Origin: Prevotella sp.
Lineage (GTDB): Bacteria; Bacteroidota; Bacteroidia; Bacteroidales; Bacteroidaceae
Assembly (NCBI GenBank): GCA_021204735.1
Contig: JAJPYV010000283.1
Location: 1 to 16,570 of the forward strand
DNA length: 16,570 nucleotides
Reading direction: 5' to 3'
This document shows positions 14,028 to 16,570 of the stretch, in pieces; within the stretch, counting starts at the first letter, position 1, and every line of letters starts with the position of its first letter. The notes beneath the pieces are model-generated. The model made no database searches and was not told the origin of the DNA. It saw nothing but the letters and a program-made list of their open reading frames with translations. A program made the translations under genes and the position numbers.

Positions 14028-15484
14028 TACTTCTTTTTGCTTCCTTTTTGTTTAGTACTTGTAGTGCTTGCCAGGCTTCTGACGCAGCGAAAACCGATAT
14101 AGCTACGTGGCTGGTTCTGGTATTCCCACGTGCGCCACGCCGCTTTAATATAGGATTCAGGATCTTTCCAAGACCCACCACGCACACTTTTCTTTTTCAG
14201 AGCGTATGGGTCTTCTTTTGCAGCATTATATTTCAATTGTGGATTAAGGTCGTTCATTGCATCAATACCAGCTTCAGTGTATGTAGTGCTTGTCCACTCC
14301 GCAACATTACCCGCCATATCGAACAAACCGTTGGAATTAGCTGTAAACTGTCCTGCACGACTGGTAATCAGGTTGCCGTCCAGCGTATAATTACCTTTGT
14401 CAGGTTTGAAGTTAGCGAAGAAGCAACCCTTATCGTTTTTCACATCAGCGTTGTCCCAAGGGAACTCATTACCATCTTTGCCACGAGCCGCATATTCCCA
14501 CTCAGCCTCTGTCGGCAGGCGATAACGCTGAATATACCTCGCCTCACCCCCAAGGCCCTTTAACAGAAATTCGGTACGCCAAGCGCAGAAAGCAGTAGCC
14601 TGTTCCCAAGTGACACCCACAACAGGATAATCGTTGTACGTAGGGCTACAGAAATACAGACGCATATAAGTTTCATTGTCGGAATTTACGAAATCATTCA
14701 CCCAACAAGTGGTATCAGGATAAACATTAACTATATAAGTATTAAGAAAATCCCATGGGCCACTGAGAGGGCGATCGATAGTTTCTCTAATTATACGGCC
14801 CTCATCATCAATATAAGCAGTATCCTTTGAAATCATAACAACCTCATCAGGATTTACGGTAACATCAGTATTTAGGTTGCGCTCCTCTGGATTAAGGCGG
14901 TTTCGTCGCAGTGCAGCTGTAGTATAATCATAAATCTCATAACGATAATTCAACTGAGAAGCATCGAGCATTTTCTCCCCCGTTACAGGATTAGTAATAT
15001 AAAGACTTTCATACGCTCTTTTCTCATCCTCATTCGGTTTTCTCGGCAATGACTTTTTCCAGTTTAGGTGAGGTGTTACGGGATCTCCATTTTTGTCTTC
15101 AGTAATCATATAAGCCTCATCTCCGCCGTATGCAGGGTCGGCAAGACGAGTTCTAAGAATGGAGTCACGCACCCAGAATACAAATTGTCTATACTTTGAA
15201 TTGGTTACTTCCGTTTCATCCATCCAGAAGCCGTCAACAGAAATCTCCTTATTAGGAGTCTGCTTGCCCCAGAGAGAGTCTTCCTTCTCAAGACCCATCT
15301 TCAGAAAGCCCCTCTTTATCATAGTCATCCCATAGGGAGTAGGCTCCGTAAATCCTTTGCCGCTGACACCAGTAACCTCACCGCCACGGCTGGTAGAGGA
15401 AGACAATTTGCTTCCCATACAACTGGTAAGAGCAGTAATAAGAATGGCAACGCCAAGGATCCAAATACTTTTTTTCATATTCAT
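14027..15484 (-). CDS. gldK: T9SS ring lipoprotein GldK/PorK (SUMF1/FGE-like fold)
   Basis: A 485-residue outer-membrane lipoprotein with lipobox 'ALTSC' (Cys22 from the first Met). It has a formylglycine-generating-enzyme-like domain: 'MIKRGFLKMGLEKED' (55-69), 'VDGFWMDETEVTNSKYRQF' (83-101), 'VVGVTWEQATAFCAWR' (288-303), 'YRLPTEAEWEYAARG' (321-335), 'DMAGNVAEWTSTTY' (389-402), 'SVRGGSWKDP' (433-442) and 'IGFRCVRS' (463-470). In T9SS this fold is structural: GldK and GldN form the outer-membrane-associated ring. The insert ~140-260 between the conserved halves is typical of GldK. It ends with a lysine tail. Start at 15484 or the second Met at 15478; both give a usable signal. It is 4 bp from the porP stop. 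Confidence 0.96.
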   Translation of the reverse strand: MNMKKSIWILGVAILITALTSCMGSKLSSSTSRGGEVTGVSGKGFTEPTPYGMTMIKRGFLKMGLEKEDSLWGKQTPNKEISVDGFWMDETEVTNSKYRQFVFWVRDSILRTRLADPAYGGDEAYMITEDKNGDPVTPHLNWKKSLPRKPNEDEKRAYESLYITNPVTGEKMLDASQLNYRYEIYDYTTAALRRNRLNPEERNLNTDVTVNPDEVVMISKDTAYIDDEGRIIRETIDRPLSGPWDFLNTYIVNVYPDTTCWVNDFVNSDNETYMRLYFCSPTYNDYPVVGVTWEQATAFCAWRTEFLLKGLGGEARYIQRYRLPTEAEWEYAARGKDGNEFPWDNADVKNDKGCFFANFKPDKGNYTLDGNLITSRAGQFTANSNGLFDMAGNVAEWTSTTYTEAGIDAMNDLNPQLKYNAAKEDPYALKKKSVRGGSWKDPESYIKAAWRTWEYQNQPRSYIGFRCVRSLASTTSTKQKGSKKK

Positions 15485-15488
15485 AATA

Positions 15489-16427
15489 TTACAGTATTCT
15501 CACACTTTTATGTTTGTTTTTTCCTTTTTTCACAAGGTTAATGTCCATTTGGTATTCAACGAACAGTTCATGACTGCCGTTGCCGACACTTATTGCCGAT
15601 GTGTACATTTCATAGCTGTAACCCACATTTATGCCGTGGAAACTTCCGCCAATCAATATTGTCACCGAATTGGTAGGGCTATAAGAAAGTCCCAAATACA
15701 TAACTTTCTTTTCGTGAGTGTAGAGCAAGCGTCCTGTAACATCAGCCCTATAACCGACACCGTCGGACCTCAGTAAAACTGAGGGGTGTATTGTAAGAAA
15801 CGGATTTCTTAACTTTATATTGTATCCACCTGTTAAATAATACGTCCTGTCAATCTGCAACTCGTTAGTAGTACCGAGATTCACGAGAGGAGCGAGGAGG
15901 TGCTGTGCCGAGATACCGACATACCACCTTTTATGCGTGTAGTAGAGTCCGAAACCCAAGTCAAACGAGTTGCCATTTATGTCCGATGAGGAGAACGCGG
16001 GGTCGCTTGAGTCGTCAAGGTCAAGGTCGCTGCCCTTAAAGCCCTCGTTGAGGAGAGCCACCTGCACACCCGCACTTATGAAGCCCCCGAACAATTTATG
16101 CTTGAAAGCATATTGCAATGCAAACCGTTGGTGTGTGAACAAACCAATCTGGTCGTTCATTATCGAAGCGCCCAGCCCATGGTAGTTCTTGAGGAAATAA
16201 ACAGGCATATCTGCACCTACGTACATCGTCTTTGGATTGTTCTCAAAACCGACAAAGTCCATGGCGTATGCACCCACAATGCTCAGTTTCGACTCTTTCC
16301 CCACAGAACCGGGGTTAAAGTACGGCTCCATATCCCAGTAGTGACTGAAAGATGCGTCATACTGTGCATTAGCATTTGTAACCGCTATAAATACAGTCAC
16401 GGCTATGATGTAAAGACGTTTTCGCAC
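15489..16427 (-). CDS. porP: T9SS outer-membrane protein PorP/SprF
   Basis: About 312 residues, a predicted outer-membrane beta-barrel of the PorP/SprF family. It has a signal peptide ('RKRLYIIAVTVFIAVTNANA'), then 'QYDASFSHYWDMEPYFNPGSVG', which carries the family's N-terminal 'NPGSVG' landmark, and later 'LGASIMNDQIG' and 'YNIKLRNPFLTIHPSVLLRSD'. It heads the porP-gldKLMN operon, the order known from Porphyromonas gingivalis, where PorP associates with the secretion machinery at the outer membrane. No ATG lies upstream of the signal peptide. I favour GTG at 16427, which puts the basic 'RKR' at the start; a TTG at 16442 would add 5 residues. The only in-frame ATG downstream falls inside the mature protein. 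Confidence 0.9.
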   Translation of the reverse strand: MRKRLYIIAVTVFIAVTNANAQYDASFSHYWDMEPYFNPGSVGKESKLSIVGAYAMDFVGFENNPKTMYVGADMPVYFLKNYHGLGASIMNDQIGLFTHQRFALQYAFKHKLFGGFISAGVQVALLNEGFKGSDLDLDDSSDPAFSSSDINGNSFDLGFGLYYTHKRWYVGISAQHLLAPLVNLGTTNELQIDRTYYLTGGYNIKLRNPFLTIHPSVLLRSDGVGYRADVTGRLLYTHEKKVMYLGLSYSPTNSVTILIGGSFHGINVGYSYEMYTSAISVGNGSHELFVEYQMDINLVKKGKNKHKSVRIL

Positions 16428-16466
16428 GACAATATAACGCAATCAAGTAAAAATTATTGTAATGCT

Positions 16467-16505
16467 AAAAAAGAAAAGAGCTACCCAATTGTGTTGTTGG
16501 GTAGC
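16467..16505 (-). terminator. Rho-independent terminator of the gene upstream of porP
   Basis: On the minus strand, GCTACCCAA (16505-16497) pairs perfectly with TTGGGTAGC (16488-16480) around an 8-base loop. This is followed by a T-rich tract (complement of 16467-16478) and lies 17 bases after the stop of the upstream gene. It separates that gene from the T9SS operon, leaving about 40 bp for the porP promoter. Confidence 0.85.
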
Positions 16506-16522
16506 CCTTTGTATTGCTTCAA

Positions 16523-16570
16523 TCAATATTCATCTTCATTGAACAGAAAATCTTCCTTCGTAGGATAGTC
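16523..16570 (-). CDS. C-terminal end of an unidentified gene (partial)
   Basis: The minus strand is open from the window edge to a TGA at 16525-16523, giving an acidic C-terminus 'DYPTKEDFLFNEDEY'. The reading is supported by the strong terminator 17 bases downstream. Fifteen residues are too few to recognise a family, and the start is outside the window. Confidence 0.55.
   Translation of the reverse strand, partial: DYPTKEDFLFNEDEY

Noticed and set aside
13925..14563. A 212-codon plus-strand open frame opposite gldL and gldK
   Set aside because: Antisense shadow across the junction of two confident genes; no recognisable motif or signal.

Overview
The window looks like chromosomal DNA from a member of the Bacteroidota, most likely a Prevotella-type Bacteroidales. 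The evidence is a complete type IX secretion system (T9SS) core cluster, which is restricted to this phylum; promoter elements of the Bacteroidota type (-33 TTTG and -7 TAnnTTTG); lipoproteins with simple 'xxSC' lipoboxes; an alpha2-type glycyl-tRNA synthetase; and moderate G+C with AT-rich spacers. The genus is inference; no rRNA or other taxonomic marker is present.

Layout. (1) Positions 51-953, minus strand: an AraC-family regulator. It diverges from (2) 1135-7031, plus strand: a five-gene efflux operon encoding a TolC-like outer-membrane protein, a lipoprotein HlyD/YbhG-like adaptor, a double-NBD ABC ATPase of YbhF type and two ABC-2 permeases. The products would form an envelope-spanning exporter, and the regulator probably controls it through the intergenic region, which holds a 7-bp-arm palindrome and two back-to-back -7 boxes. 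(3) 7032-7417: a C-rich hairpin repeat, a terminator, tRNA-Leu(UAG) on the minus strand and the divergent glyS promoter. (4) 7418-9589, plus strand: glycyl-tRNA synthetase directly abutting an FKBP-type peptidyl-prolyl isomerase lipoprotein. (5) 9577-9690: a heptamer repeat that supplies the 3' end of the FKBP gene, followed by a nested inverted-repeat element.

(6) 9724-16427, minus strand, transcribed right to left: porP/sprF, gldK, gldL, gldM, gldN, then a strong terminator and a separate small outer-membrane beta-barrel gene. GldL and GldM form the proton-driven inner-membrane motor; GldK and GldN form the periplasmic, outer-membrane-associated ring; PorP/SprF is an outer-membrane partner. 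The operon is bounded upstream by the terminator of the preceding gene, of which only the last 15 codons are visible (16523-16570).

The most unusual feature is GldL. It carries about 110 residues of glycine-rich sequence, inside a 154-residue stretch with no Lys or Arg, between its membrane hairpin and its C-terminal helical region. Part of this is encoded by perfect 12-bp tandem repeats. Other points worth attention are a basic Ser/Thr-rich tail on GldN, non-ATG start options for porP, the asymmetric nucleotide-binding sites of the fused ABC ATPase, and the nested-palindrome element after the FKBP gene. I see no phage, CRISPR array, insertion sequence or obvious new defence system. All complete genes belong to known families.
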